DNA of 64,000 bases from Nocardioides bizhenqiangii (GTDB lineage: Bacteria > Actinomycetota > Actinomycetes > Propionibacteriales > Nocardioidaceae). Every line of letters begins with the position of its first letter. The stretch's first letter is position 1. Shown in pieces: positions 35,928 to 43,933 of this stretch. The stretch covers positions 1,116,001-1,180,000 of the forward strand of contig NZ_CP141059.1 of NCBI RefSeq assembly GCF_034661235.1, read 5' to 3'. The notes under the pieces were generated by a model. That model made no database searches. It was not told the origin of the DNA and worked only from the letters and a program-made list of their open reading frames with translations. The translations under genes were made by a program, and so were the position numbers.

Positions 35928-37223
35928 TCAGCCTGCTTCGCCCAGCGCCTTGTCGTCGCTGAGCCGGGCGCGGTCGGCAGCGCGGAGGCCCTCCTCCGCG
36001 GCGCGCGGGGCGTCGTTGACCTTGGTGCGGCGGTCGGCCGCCCAGGTGCCGCGGATGTTGTTGCGGCGCAGCGCCTCGGCGAAGAAGTCGTGGACGTCGA
36101 GCTCCTTCTGGCGCAGGGCGAGAGCGGTCTCGCTCGACTGGTCGTGCTCGACGCGGACGACGGCCTCGCGGACCTCGTCGAGCCGCTCGCCGATCCGCCA
36201 CGCGTACGCCTCGTAGAAGGCAAGGCGAGCGGTGATGGTGGCGACCGGACGGGCGACGTAGCGTCGGCGCGACGAGTCCCAGACCGTCCGCTCGTCGCGC
36301 GCGCCCGAGGCGAGGTGGCGCTCGCAGTCGGCGACCATCTGGACCAGGAGCGACTCGTACATCGCCTTGGTCACCGCGATGTCGGACGGGAAGCCGTGCA
36401 GCGTGACGGCGGTCGAGTCGTGGCTGATCGTGCAGCGGATGTCGTTGGCGTGGGCGACGTTGAGCAGCAGCCGGACGTAACGGGCGAGACCCCGCTTGCC
36501 GCGCGCGCCGATCCGGTAGTTCTCGGCGACCGGCTGCTCGCGGCCCTCCTCCTTCGCCGTGTGGGCGCGGGCCACGGCCAGCGCGACGGAGTGGCGGGTG
36601 GCGAGCGCCTGCGCCTTCGACAGGTAGGCCGCGCGCTCGTGCTCGTTGGTCGCCCGCTCGGCTTGGCGCAGCAGCTTGGCCAGCCGGGCGAGGGTGCCGT
36701 CGTCGATCGAGTGCGTCACCTGCTCCAGTCCCTCGGCGGCGTAGGCAAGCTGCATCAGCTGGGCGGTGACGGGGAGACCGGCGTCCTCCAGCAACCGGAG
36801 GAACGTCGCGCGCCACAGCGGACTGTGCGCCTGCTCGCCGGAGAGGTGGTGGGTCAGCTCGTGCAGGACGACGGTCGCGCGCAGCGCCCAGCGCCCGCCG
36901 ACCTCGAACGGGGGCAGCGCGATCGTCCGCGTCGACGGCTCGTAGACCGCCATCCGGGCTCCTGCACGGGGCCGCACGGTGACCTGTTCGAGCTCGCGGC
37001 CCTCGTAGTCCTTGCCGGCTTCGCGCAGACGCTCGAGGACTGCGTCGACGTAGGCCGTCGCTGCGGCGGGCTCGGTGAACCTCAGGTCGGGCCCCGGCTC
37101 GTAGGTCTGTCCGTCGACCGTCACCGTCGGCCGCTCCGGCGTCGTGGAGTCGAGCCACGCCGCCAGCCGGTCCTCAGCGGCGTAGACCGCGCGCTGGTCG
37201 GGGTCTCTGCTCCTGGCGGTCAT
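35928..37223 (-). CDS. Putative zinc metallohydrolase with DUF2786 domain (TIGR04338-like)
   Basis: 431 residues. A gluzincin-type zinc site is present at residues 121-125 (VVLHELTHHLSGEQAHSPLW), with a possible third ligand His133. A DUF2786 region begins near 176 (GTLARLAKLLRQAERATNEHERAAYLSKAQALATRHSV). It is likely cytoplasmic: no signal peptide. The gene is 73 bp downstream of the SNF2 gene on the same strand, so probably one operon. Function unknown. The combination of HEXXH peptidase and DNA translocase recalls SPRTN-like removal of proteins from DNA, but that is only an analogy. Confidence 0.85.
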   Translation of the reverse strand: MTARSRDPDQRAVYAAEDRLAAWLDSTTPERPTVTVDGQTYEPGPDLRFTEPAAATAYVDAVLERLREAGKDYEGRELEQVTVRPRAGARMAVYEPSTRTIALPPFEVGGRWALRATVVLHELTHHLSGEQAHSPLWRATFLRLLEDAGLPVTAQLMQLAYAAEGLEQVTHSIDDGTLARLAKLLRQAERATNEHERAAYLSKAQALATRHSVALAVARAHTAKEEGREQPVAENYRIGARGKRGLARYVRLLLNVAHANDIRCTISHDSTAVTLHGFPSDIAVTKAMYESLLVQMVADCERHLASGARDERTVWDSSRRRYVARPVATITARLAFYEAYAWRIGERLDEVREAVVRVEHDQSSETALALRQKELDVHDFFAEALRRNNIRGTWAADRRTKVNDAPRAAEEGLRAADRARLSDDKALGEAG

Positions 37224-37296
37224 GGTCCGAGTCTGCCCGACGACCCCGACACTCCTGGGAGAGCCGCGCTGGCCGCCTGTGGACAGGGCGTGTCGC

Positions 37297-39993
37297 TCAG
37301 GCGTCGTCGGGGGCGGGCGCCGCGGGAGGCTCGTAGAGCAGCCGCTCCCGCTCCGCGGCCAGGACCTGGCGGGCGATCTCGGCGTCGGTCGCCTCGGGGG
37401 CGGCGTCTGCCGTGGCGCTGGTGCCGGCGTACTCCTCGAACAGCTGGCGTTTGTGCGCGAGCAGCTCGTGGATCCGCTCGTCGACCGCGTCCTCGGACAG
37501 CAGCCGGTGGACCTGCACCGACTGCAGCTGCCCCATCCGGTGGGCGCGGGCCACGGCCTGCGCCTCGAGCGCTGGGTTGAGCTGCGGCTCGCACAGGACG
37601 ACGACCGAGGCCGACTGGATGTTCAGCCCGACGCCGCCCGTGGTGACCTGCGCCAGCAGCGCGGCACCGCCCTCGGCCGCGGAGAACTCGTCCACCAGGC
37701 GCTGCCGCGCACCCGCCGCGACCGAGCCGTCCAGCGGGCCGAAGACCGGGCCGCTGAGCACCTTGTGCACCTCCGCGAGCACGTCGTTGAAGAACGAGTA
37801 GACGATCACCCGGCGGCCGTTGTCCTCGGCCTCCTCGACGATCTCGACGAGCCGGTCGACCTTCGGGGAGTCGAGTCCGTGCATCATCGCCGCGCGGCGC
37901 ATCCGCATCAGGTTCCCGGCGGCGACGGCTTCCCGGTAGGTCGCGACGTCCTCGGGACCGAGGGGCAGCCACTCCTCGACCTCCACCAGGCCGGGCAGCT
38001 CGGCAAGGACGTCCTCCTGGTTGCGGCGGAGGTACGCCGGAGCGACCGCCCGCCGGAAGAGCCGCGGCGCGAGCTCCTCCTTCCCGGCCACCAGTCCGGG
38101 CTGCAGGTAGGAGATCAGCGTCCGGAACTCGCCGACGTGGTTCTGCATCGGGGTGCCGGTGAGCAGGATGGCGCGCTCGACACCGGCGACCAGCGCCGCC
38201 GTACGCCGCGACCGCTGTGCCTCGGGGTTCTTCACGTACTGCGCCTCGTCGACCACCACGCACGCGATGGTGGGTCCGCGGGCCCAGGCACCGGACTCCA
38301 TCCAGGTGGTGTCGTACGTCGTCACCGCGATCCCGCCGCCGGACACCCACGCGGCAGCGGCGTCCTGCCACTCGGGCCCGTGGATGCGGTGCGCGTCCAG
38401 GGTCGACCGCGCCGCGATCTCGCGCAGCCAGTTCACGAGCACGCCGGGCGGGCAGACGACGAGGAAGTGCGTGGCACCGGTCGCCCACAGGTGCGCGAGC
38501 ACCGCGAGCGCCTCGATCGTCTTGCCGAGCCCCATCTCGTCGCCGAGGATCACCTTGCGCTGCACCAGCGCGAACCGCGCGCCGAAGCTCTGGTAGCCGC
38601 GCAGCGCCACGGTCAGCGCCTCGGTGCGCAGCGCCTGCTCGCGCACCGACTCGACCAGGCCGGCGGGGAGCTCGCCGTGGCTCGCCTCCTCGTCCTCGGT
38701 CAGGTAGCCGAGCTCTCCCAGCATCGCGTAGTAGTCCGCCGGCCGGGAGGCGAAGTCGGCCCGGGCGTCGGACGGCACGCCGCGGGCCGAGGTCGCGGTC
38801 ACGACGTCGGCCCGTCGCACCACCGTGACGATCGCGTCCGCGACCCCGGTTGCGGGCACGTTGCGCACGGGCAGCACCAGCAGCCGGTGGACGCGGTCGT
38901 CGAGCACCGCGGCGAGCGGGCGGAGGTCGTCGGCGACGGCGAGGTCGCTGCCTGCGCCGCGGGTGCGACGCACGCCGTCCCAGGCAGCGAGCGCGAGGAC
39001 CGCCGCCTCGGAGACGGGGTCGAGTGTCCCTGCGAGCCGGACCGGCTGTTCGTCGGCGGTGATCTGCGCCAGCGTCTCGGCCGCGGCGACGAGGTTGTCG
39101 CGGAAGCCGCTTCCGATGCCCGGCAGCAGGTGCAGCTCGCGCCGCCGGTCGAGCACCTCCTGCACCGAGGTGATGCCGGCCGTGAGCAGCGGCGTCAGGC
39201 GCAGCGACCCCGTCGTGGCCTCCTTGAGCGTCTCCAGCGGCATCCTCGCGAGCGCCGCGTGCACGGCCGGACTCCGGTACGCGGCGACCGCCCTGACGAC
39301 GGCGTCCCGGGCGCTGCGCTCCTCCTCCGCCGCCGCCCGGAGGTCGGCCATCGCACGGGGCAGCTCGCCGAAGCGAGTGGCGTCCAAGAGGCTGGGCGGA
39401 GCCGTCGCGCCGGTCGCGGCCGCGAGGCCCAGCCGCGGGTCGAGGAGATCGTCGGCCGACAGCTGCGCCGGGTCGAGCTCCCCGGTCGGCTTCGCCAGCC
39501 GGTCGAGGACCTCGGTGATCCCGGCCTGCAGCCCCCACGCGAAGAGCTCGCGCAGGTAGCTCGCGTGCGGGACGATCTGCTCGCGGCGCCTGCGGGACGC
39601 GAACATCCACCGGACCGGGGAGAGCGTCCGCGCCGCGTCCACCGCGGCCGGTGCGCGATCAGTGAGCTGCGTCAGCGCGGTGGCCTCCTGCGGAGCTGGC
39701 TGCGGGAGGTCCGCTCGGGCCACCAGCGCGCGGAGCAGCGACTCTGCGTCGTCCTTGGACAGGAGCAGCACCCGCCACGCCACCTCGCTCGCGCGCGCGA
39801 CCGGGACTGCGGCCGAGGCGAGCTCCGCGAGCCGGCGGCGTACGTCCTCGTGGGTCGCGGCCTGCCGCTCCTGCACCCGGCGCGCCTGGGAGATCCACGC
39901 TGCCACCGCTCGGGCGGCGTCGCGGGTCTCGCGTCGCTCCTGCTTGTCCAAGTGCCGCGGCACGCCGGAACCGTACCGGGACGCGTGGGGCAC
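37297..39993 (-). CDS. SNF2-family DNA translocase/helicase-like ATPase
   Basis: 898 residues from GTG 39993 (GTG 39963 is an alternative). Residues 1-460 are family-poor, with a helix-hairpin-helix-like LLPGIGSGFRDNL at about 289-301. The Swi2/Snf2 engine occupies 465-850: Walker A GDEMGLGKT (484-492), VVVDEAQYVKN with DEAQ at 582-585, LLTGTPMQNHVGEF, VIVYSFFNDVL, GGVGLNIQSASVVVL and QAVARAHRMGQ. SNF2 enzymes move along double-stranded DNA to displace or remodel bound proteins. It is divergent from an unknown gene at 40.1 kb and upstream of the metallohydrolase. Confidence 0.93.
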   Translation of the reverse strand: MPHASRYGSGVPRHLDKQERRETRDAARAVAAWISQARRVQERQAATHEDVRRRLAELASAAVPVARASEVAWRVLLLSKDDAESLLRALVARADLPQPAPQEATALTQLTDRAPAAVDAARTLSPVRWMFASRRRREQIVPHASYLRELFAWGLQAGITEVLDRLAKPTGELDPAQLSADDLLDPRLGLAAATGATAPPSLLDATRFGELPRAMADLRAAAEEERSARDAVVRAVAAYRSPAVHAALARMPLETLKEATTGSLRLTPLLTAGITSVQEVLDRRRELHLLPGIGSGFRDNLVAAAETLAQITADEQPVRLAGTLDPVSEAAVLALAAWDGVRRTRGAGSDLAVADDLRPLAAVLDDRVHRLLVLPVRNVPATGVADAIVTVVRRADVVTATSARGVPSDARADFASRPADYYAMLGELGYLTEDEEASHGELPAGLVESVREQALRTEALTVALRGYQSFGARFALVQRKVILGDEMGLGKTIEALAVLAHLWATGATHFLVVCPPGVLVNWLREIAARSTLDAHRIHGPEWQDAAAAWVSGGGIAVTTYDTTWMESGAWARGPTIACVVVDEAQYVKNPEAQRSRRTAALVAGVERAILLTGTPMQNHVGEFRTLISYLQPGLVAGKEELAPRLFRRAVAPAYLRRNQEDVLAELPGLVEVEEWLPLGPEDVATYREAVAAGNLMRMRRAAMMHGLDSPKVDRLVEIVEEAEDNGRRVIVYSFFNDVLAEVHKVLSGPVFGPLDGSVAAGARQRLVDEFSAAEGGAALLAQVTTGGVGLNIQSASVVVLCEPQLNPALEAQAVARAHRMGQLQSVQVHRLLSEDAVDERIHELLAHKRQLFEEYAGTSATADAAPEATDAEIARQVLAAERERLLYEPPAAPAPDDA

Positions 39994-40106
39994 GGTCCTG
40001 GTTCCTTCGGACTAAGGCGAGATCTTCCGGTTCGACCTCCGTTCCGGCCACTGCCGCGGGCACCCCGGAGGCGCTAGGTTCTCGGCAAGTCACGGAGGGG
40101 GAAGGC

Positions 40107-40820
40107 ATGGTTGTGGGGAGCTGGGGAGAGGCGTATCTCACGCGGCTGCGCGGGTGCGCGGTGCGGATGGGGCGCGAGCTGGTGGAGATCAGTGCTCGCG
40201 ATCGCGCGGTCAGGCTGGTCGAGGCCGAGGCGCGGACGGTCGAGGAAGGGTTCGGCGCGGGGCTGCTGGCGCTGGAGTCCTCCAGCCGGGTCCGGACCCT
40301 CGACCCGCTCCAGGGAGCCGCCTGGCTGGTCGCCGGCGAACCGCCACGAGCGCGGTGGGAGTCGCTGCCGCAGCTGGCGGCGTACGTCGAGCTGCTCCGG
40401 GCGGGGTATCCGGAGGCCGCGGTGCGGTTCGAGACGCCCGCAACCGAGCTGGGGCTCGATCTCGCGGCGGTGAACGACGACGGGCAGGTGCTCCTGCTCG
40501 GCGTCGCGCGCGCGGAGCCGCTGGAGCTCGCGAAGCTCGAGGCGCTGGTGCCGACCTTCGACGGCGAGGATGCGCGGTCGGTGCGGGACGTCCCGGGCAG
40601 GGAGGCGCAACGCCTCGCCTACCAGCTGTGGAGCACCCGCGCGCCGTACCTCTGGATGGTCGCGGCCGGTGACCGGCGACTGTTCCGGGTGGGGTACGGC
40701 CGCACCATCACCCTCACCCGGGGTCGGGTGCTGCCGATGCCCGAGGAGCTCTGGCCGTTCGGGTTCGACGGTCCCACGCCGCGGGTCGCGTTCGTGGGCG
40801 CGACGGCCGTCGCCGGCTGA
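40107..40820 (+). CDS. Uncharacterised protein, divergent from the SNF2 gene
   Basis: 237 residues, not recognised. A strong GGAGGGGGAAGG ribosome site sits before ATG 40107. The first 100 residues form an alpha/beta pattern rich in Arg and Glu; residues 140-237 include LGLDLAAVNDDGQVLLLGVARAE and WMVAAGDRRLFRVGYG. The E...D...(L/V)LLG pattern loosely resembles a PD-(D/E)XK-type fold, but the catalytic Lys is not evident. It has no signal peptide or membrane span. Sharing the 113-bp promoter region with the SNF2 operon suggests a linked role. Confidence 0.78.
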   Translation: MVVGSWGEAYLTRLRGCAVRMGRELVEISARDRAVRLVEAEARTVEEGFGAGLLALESSSRVRTLDPLQGAAWLVAGEPPRARWESLPQLAAYVELLRAGYPEAAVRFETPATELGLDLAAVNDDGQVLLLGVARAEPLELAKLEALVPTFDGEDARSVRDVPGREAQRLAYQLWSTRAPYLWMVAAGDRRLFRVGYGRTITLTRGRVLPMPEELWPFGFDGPTPRVAFVGATAVAG

Positions 40821-40833
40821 CGGCCAGAAAAAT

Positions 40834-40872
40834 GTAAGACGCCCGCAAGTGTCTCGGGTCACCTGCGGGCGT
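40834..40872 (-). terminator. Terminator-like hairpin downstream of tRNA-Lys
   Basis: ACGCCCGCA (40839-40847) and TGCGGGCGT (40864-40872) pair perfectly over 9 bp. On the minus strand the stem is followed by CTTACATTTTT, so it would end transcription from tRNA-Lys, about 130 bp upstream. It could also end the 40.1-kb gene on the plus strand. The rest of 40873-41000 shows nothing recognisable. Confidence 0.6.
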
Positions 40873-41000
40873 TGCAGGAATTATGCACCCCGGGCCGCTG
40901 GTTGTCGCCGGGTTGTCGGCGATCGGCGAAGATTTTGCCTGGACTTACCCGACCAGAGAACGCGAGAGCCCGGGTGGTGGACACCCGGGCTCTCGATCTG

Positions 41001-41073
<73 letters not shown>

Positions 41074-41173
41074 TGGCGGTGAAGCGACGGCAAACGTTAC
41101 CAGCGGGCGAGGGCCGCGGAAAAATCGGAAACCACCCTGACGACCATGCCGACAGCCGGGGTGAGGCCGGAAG

Positions 41174-42742
41174 TCACCGCGACTCGAGAACGGCCTGTGC
41201 GGCGTTGTGCCCGCCGATGCCGGAGACGGCACCACCGCGGCGCGCGCCCGAGCCGCAGAGGAGCACGGAGCCGTAGCTCGTCTGCACGCCCCACCGCTCC
41301 GCCGGCGTCTCGAGCCGCGCCCGGTCGGGGGCCCACGGCCACTCGAGGTCGCCGTGGAAGATGTGGCCGCCGGGCATCGCCAGGTCGCGCTCGATGTCCT
41401 GGGGGATCTTCGCCTCGATGCACGGGTCGCCGTTCGCGTCCCGCGCGACGCAGGTCTCGATGGGCTCGACGAGGTGGGCGTCGAGAGAGGCGATCGCGCG
41501 GCGTACCGCCTCCGCCTTGGTGCCCTCGGGGTCCGCCTCGAAGAGCGCGGGCGGGGTGTGGAGCCCGAAGTAGGTCAGGGTGTGCATGCCGCCGGGCACG
41601 TCGCCGAGGATGCTGGGGTCGGTCAGCGAGTGGCAGTAGACCTCGCCCGGCAACGGGTCCGGCAGTCGGCCGGAGACCGCCGCTCCGTAGGCCGCCAACA
41701 GCTCGCCGTAGCCCTCGGAGAGGTGCAGCGTGCCCGCGAAGGCGACCTCGGGGTCAACACCCGACTTGAGCCGTGGCAGCCGGTCGAGCAGGAAGTTGAC
41801 CTTGAGCTGCGCGCCCTGCGGCTTCGTGGTCTCGTCGTGCGGCTCGCCGAGGAGCAGCCCGAGCACCCACGGCGCGACGTTGGCGAGGACGACGCCCGCC
41901 TGCAACCCGTGCTCGACGTGGCCGTCGTGCCAGCGGACGTCGGTGACTCCGTCGCCGGGCCGGATCGCGCTCACCCCGGCGCCGGTGACGATCTCGGCGC
42001 CGGCGTCCGCGGCCGCCTTCGTCAGCGCCTCCGTCACCGCACCCACGCCGCCGACCGGCACCCGCCAGTCGCCCGTGCCGTTGCCGATCAGGTGGTAGAG
42101 GAAGCATCGGTTCTGGACCAGCGAGGGGTCGTGCAGCGAGGCGAACGTGCCGATCAGGGCATCGGTGGCGACCACGCCGCGCACGGTGTCGTCGGAGAAC
42201 CGACGCTCGATCGTCTCGCCCAGCGGGGAGTCGACGATCTCGTCCCAGATGGTCGCGGGGACCTGGGAGCGGATCCTGCTCGCGCGGGGCAGCGGCTGGA
42301 GCAGCGTCGGCGCCACCGCCCAGCCGAGACGGGCCACCTCGGTGTAGAACGCCCGCCAAGCGTCGTACTCGTCGTCGGTGCCGGTGAGCTGCCGGAACGA
42401 CTCCCGCGTCGCGTCGCCCTCGATCCGCTCGATGAGGAGCCCGCCGGGCTTGCCGTCGCGGACCACGGGTGTGTAGGACGCCGTCTGGCGCGAGACCAGC
42501 TCGATGTCCAGACCGAGCTCGCGCACGACCTGGTCGGGCATCAGCGAGACCAGTTCGGAGTAGCGGGAGAGCCGGGTCGGGCGACCGGGGAACGCCTCGC
42601 CGCTGACCGCGGCGCCGCCGACATGGCCGAGGCGCTCGAGAACGACGACCGACAACCCTGCCTTCGCGAGGTAGGCCGCGGCGGTGAGGCCGTTGTGTCC
42701 GCCGCCGACGATCGCGACGTCGTACCTGGTACGGGAAGTCAC
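41174..42742 (-). CDS. FAD-dependent oxidoreductase, phytoene-desaturase-like (PYROXD2 type)
   Basis: 522 residues from GTG 42742. The N-terminal dinucleotide fold has DVAIVGGGHNGLTAAAYLAKAGLSVVVLERLGHVGGAA, including the acidic end of strand two and the DG/RHGG-like FAD segment. The C-terminal part has the CrtI-family flavin motif GSVLLCGSGARRGGAVSGIGGHNAAQAVL. The family includes carotenoid desaturases and the mitochondrial PYROXD2 group; no carotenoid genes are near, so a phytoene substrate is unlikely. It is divergent from the pirin gene. Confidence 0.92.
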   Translation of the reverse strand: MTSRTRYDVAIVGGGHNGLTAAAYLAKAGLSVVVLERLGHVGGAAVSGEAFPGRPTRLSRYSELVSLMPDQVVRELGLDIELVSRQTASYTPVVRDGKPGGLLIERIEGDATRESFRQLTGTDDEYDAWRAFYTEVARLGWAVAPTLLQPLPRASRIRSQVPATIWDEIVDSPLGETIERRFSDDTVRGVVATDALIGTFASLHDPSLVQNRCFLYHLIGNGTGDWRVPVGGVGAVTEALTKAAADAGAEIVTGAGVSAIRPGDGVTDVRWHDGHVEHGLQAGVVLANVAPWVLGLLLGEPHDETTKPQGAQLKVNFLLDRLPRLKSGVDPEVAFAGTLHLSEGYGELLAAYGAAVSGRLPDPLPGEVYCHSLTDPSILGDVPGGMHTLTYFGLHTPPALFEADPEGTKAEAVRRAIASLDAHLVEPIETCVARDANGDPCIEAKIPQDIERDLAMPGGHIFHGDLEWPWAPDRARLETPAERWGVQTSYGSVLLCGSGARRGGAVSGIGGHNAAQAVLESR

Positions 42743-42791
42743 TTGCCGACACTATCGGTCGGTCGTCCCGGGAATGCGCCAGGGAGGGATA

Positions 42792-42809
42792 TAGTTGACT
42801 TGGCAACTA
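42792..42809. promoter_or_regulatory. Inverted repeat upstream of the pirin gene (MarR-box-like)
   Basis: TAGTTG and CAACTA form perfect 6-bp arms around ACTTGG in the divergent spacer, 31-48 bp before the pirin ATG. The pattern resembles boxes used by MarR-family repressors. AT-rich arms stand out in this DNA. Confidence 0.5.
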
Positions 42810-42839
42810 CCACTGCCGAACCCCCTGGAGGTGGGCGAG

Positions 42840-43787
42840 ATGCCCGCGATCACCGTCGACGACCTCACCGTGCTCGATCGGGTCACGAAGCCCGGGCTGG
42901 GCGACCAGCCGCGGCCGGTCTGGCAGGTCACCACCGCGCCGGAGGGCTACGAGGGCGAGGGCTTCCCCGTACGGCGTGCGTTCGCCGGCATCGACCTCCG
43001 CCAGCTGGACCCGTTCGTCATGATGGACCAGATGGGCGAGGTGGACTACGCGCCGGGCGAGCCGAAGGGCACGCCCTGGCACCCGCACCGCGGCTTCGAG
43101 ACCGTCACCTACATCATCGACGGCGTCTTCGACCACCACGACTCCCACGGCGGCGGCGGCAGCATCACCGACGGCGACACCCAGTGGATGACCGCCGGCA
43201 GCGGCTTGCTGCACATCGAGGCGCCGCCGGAGTGGCTGGTCGAGAAGGGCGGCCTCTTCCACGGCATCCAGCTCTGGGTCAACCTGCCGCGCGACGCCAA
43301 GATGAACGACCCCCGCTACCAGGACATCCGCTCCGGCCAGGTCGCGCTGCTGACCACACCCGACGCCGGCGCCCTGGTGCGCGTGATCGCCGGCTCGGTC
43401 GACGGCCACGCCGGTCCCGGCTCGACCTTCACCCCGATGTCGCTCGTGCACGCGACCATCGAGCCCGGCGCGCGGCTCGACCTGCCGTGGGCCGCCGACT
43501 ACAACGCCCTCGTCTACGTCCTCAACGGACGCGGGACGGTGGGCGTGGAGGGCCGACCGATCCGGATGGGTCAGTCGGCGGTGCTCGGCTCCGGTGACTA
43601 TCTGACCGTCACCGCCGACCGCACCCAGGAAGGCCGATCGCCGCAGCTCGACGTCATCGTCGTCGGCGGCCGGCCGATCAAGGAGCCGATCGCGTGGGCC
43701 GGTCCCTTCGTGATGAACACCAAGTCCGAGGTGCTGGACGCCTACACCGACTTCCAGAAGGGCCGGTTCGGACACATTCCAGCGTGA
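42840..43787 (+). CDS. Pirin family protein (bicupin)
   Basis: 315 residues from ATG 42840, which has GGAGG in front; the frame is open further upstream but without a start signal. The N-terminal cupin carries the pirin metal-binding motif: PWHPHRGFETVTYIIDGVFDHHDS and GSGLLHIEAPPEW; the C-terminal cupin follows with LDLPWAADYNALVYVLNGRG. Bacterial pirins are iron-dependent quercetinases or regulators of pyruvate metabolism. It is divergent from the FAD enzyme gene and next to a MarR-box-like repeat. Confidence 0.94.
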   Translation: MPAITVDDLTVLDRVTKPGLGDQPRPVWQVTTAPEGYEGEGFPVRRAFAGIDLRQLDPFVMMDQMGEVDYAPGEPKGTPWHPHRGFETVTYIIDGVFDHHDSHGGGGSITDGDTQWMTAGSGLLHIEAPPEWLVEKGGLFHGIQLWVNLPRDAKMNDPRYQDIRSGQVALLTTPDAGALVRVIAGSVDGHAGPGSTFTPMSLVHATIEPGARLDLPWAADYNALVYVLNGRGTVGVEGRPIRMGQSAVLGSGDYLTVTADRTQEGRSPQLDVIVVGGRPIKEPIAWAGPFVMNTKSEVLDAYTDFQKGRFGHIPA

Positions 43788-43794
43788 GATCGTC

Positions 43795-43918
43795 GCCGCT
43801 GGTTGAGGTGCGAGGCCGCCCGCGGCCGAGCCTCGAAACCACCGGCGGCCTTGGTTTCGAGGCTCCTGCCTGAGACGCCCATCGGCGACCGCGTGCGGGT
43901 CGCACCTCAACCAGCGGC
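43795..43918. mobile_element. 124-bp palindromic (MITE/REP-like) element
   Basis: Perfect 19-bp terminal inverted repeats, starting GCCGCTGGTTGAGGTGCGA at 43795-43813 and matched at 43900-43918, enclose a second hairpin with perfect 14-bp arms (43828-43841 and 43852-43865, GAGCCTCGAAACCA). It fills almost the whole spacer between the pirin and acylase genes and has no coding capacity. Such nested palindromes recur in Nocardioides-like genomes. No clear target-site duplication is visible. Confidence 0.85.
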
Positions 43919-43933
43919 ATAGGCTCCCACGGC

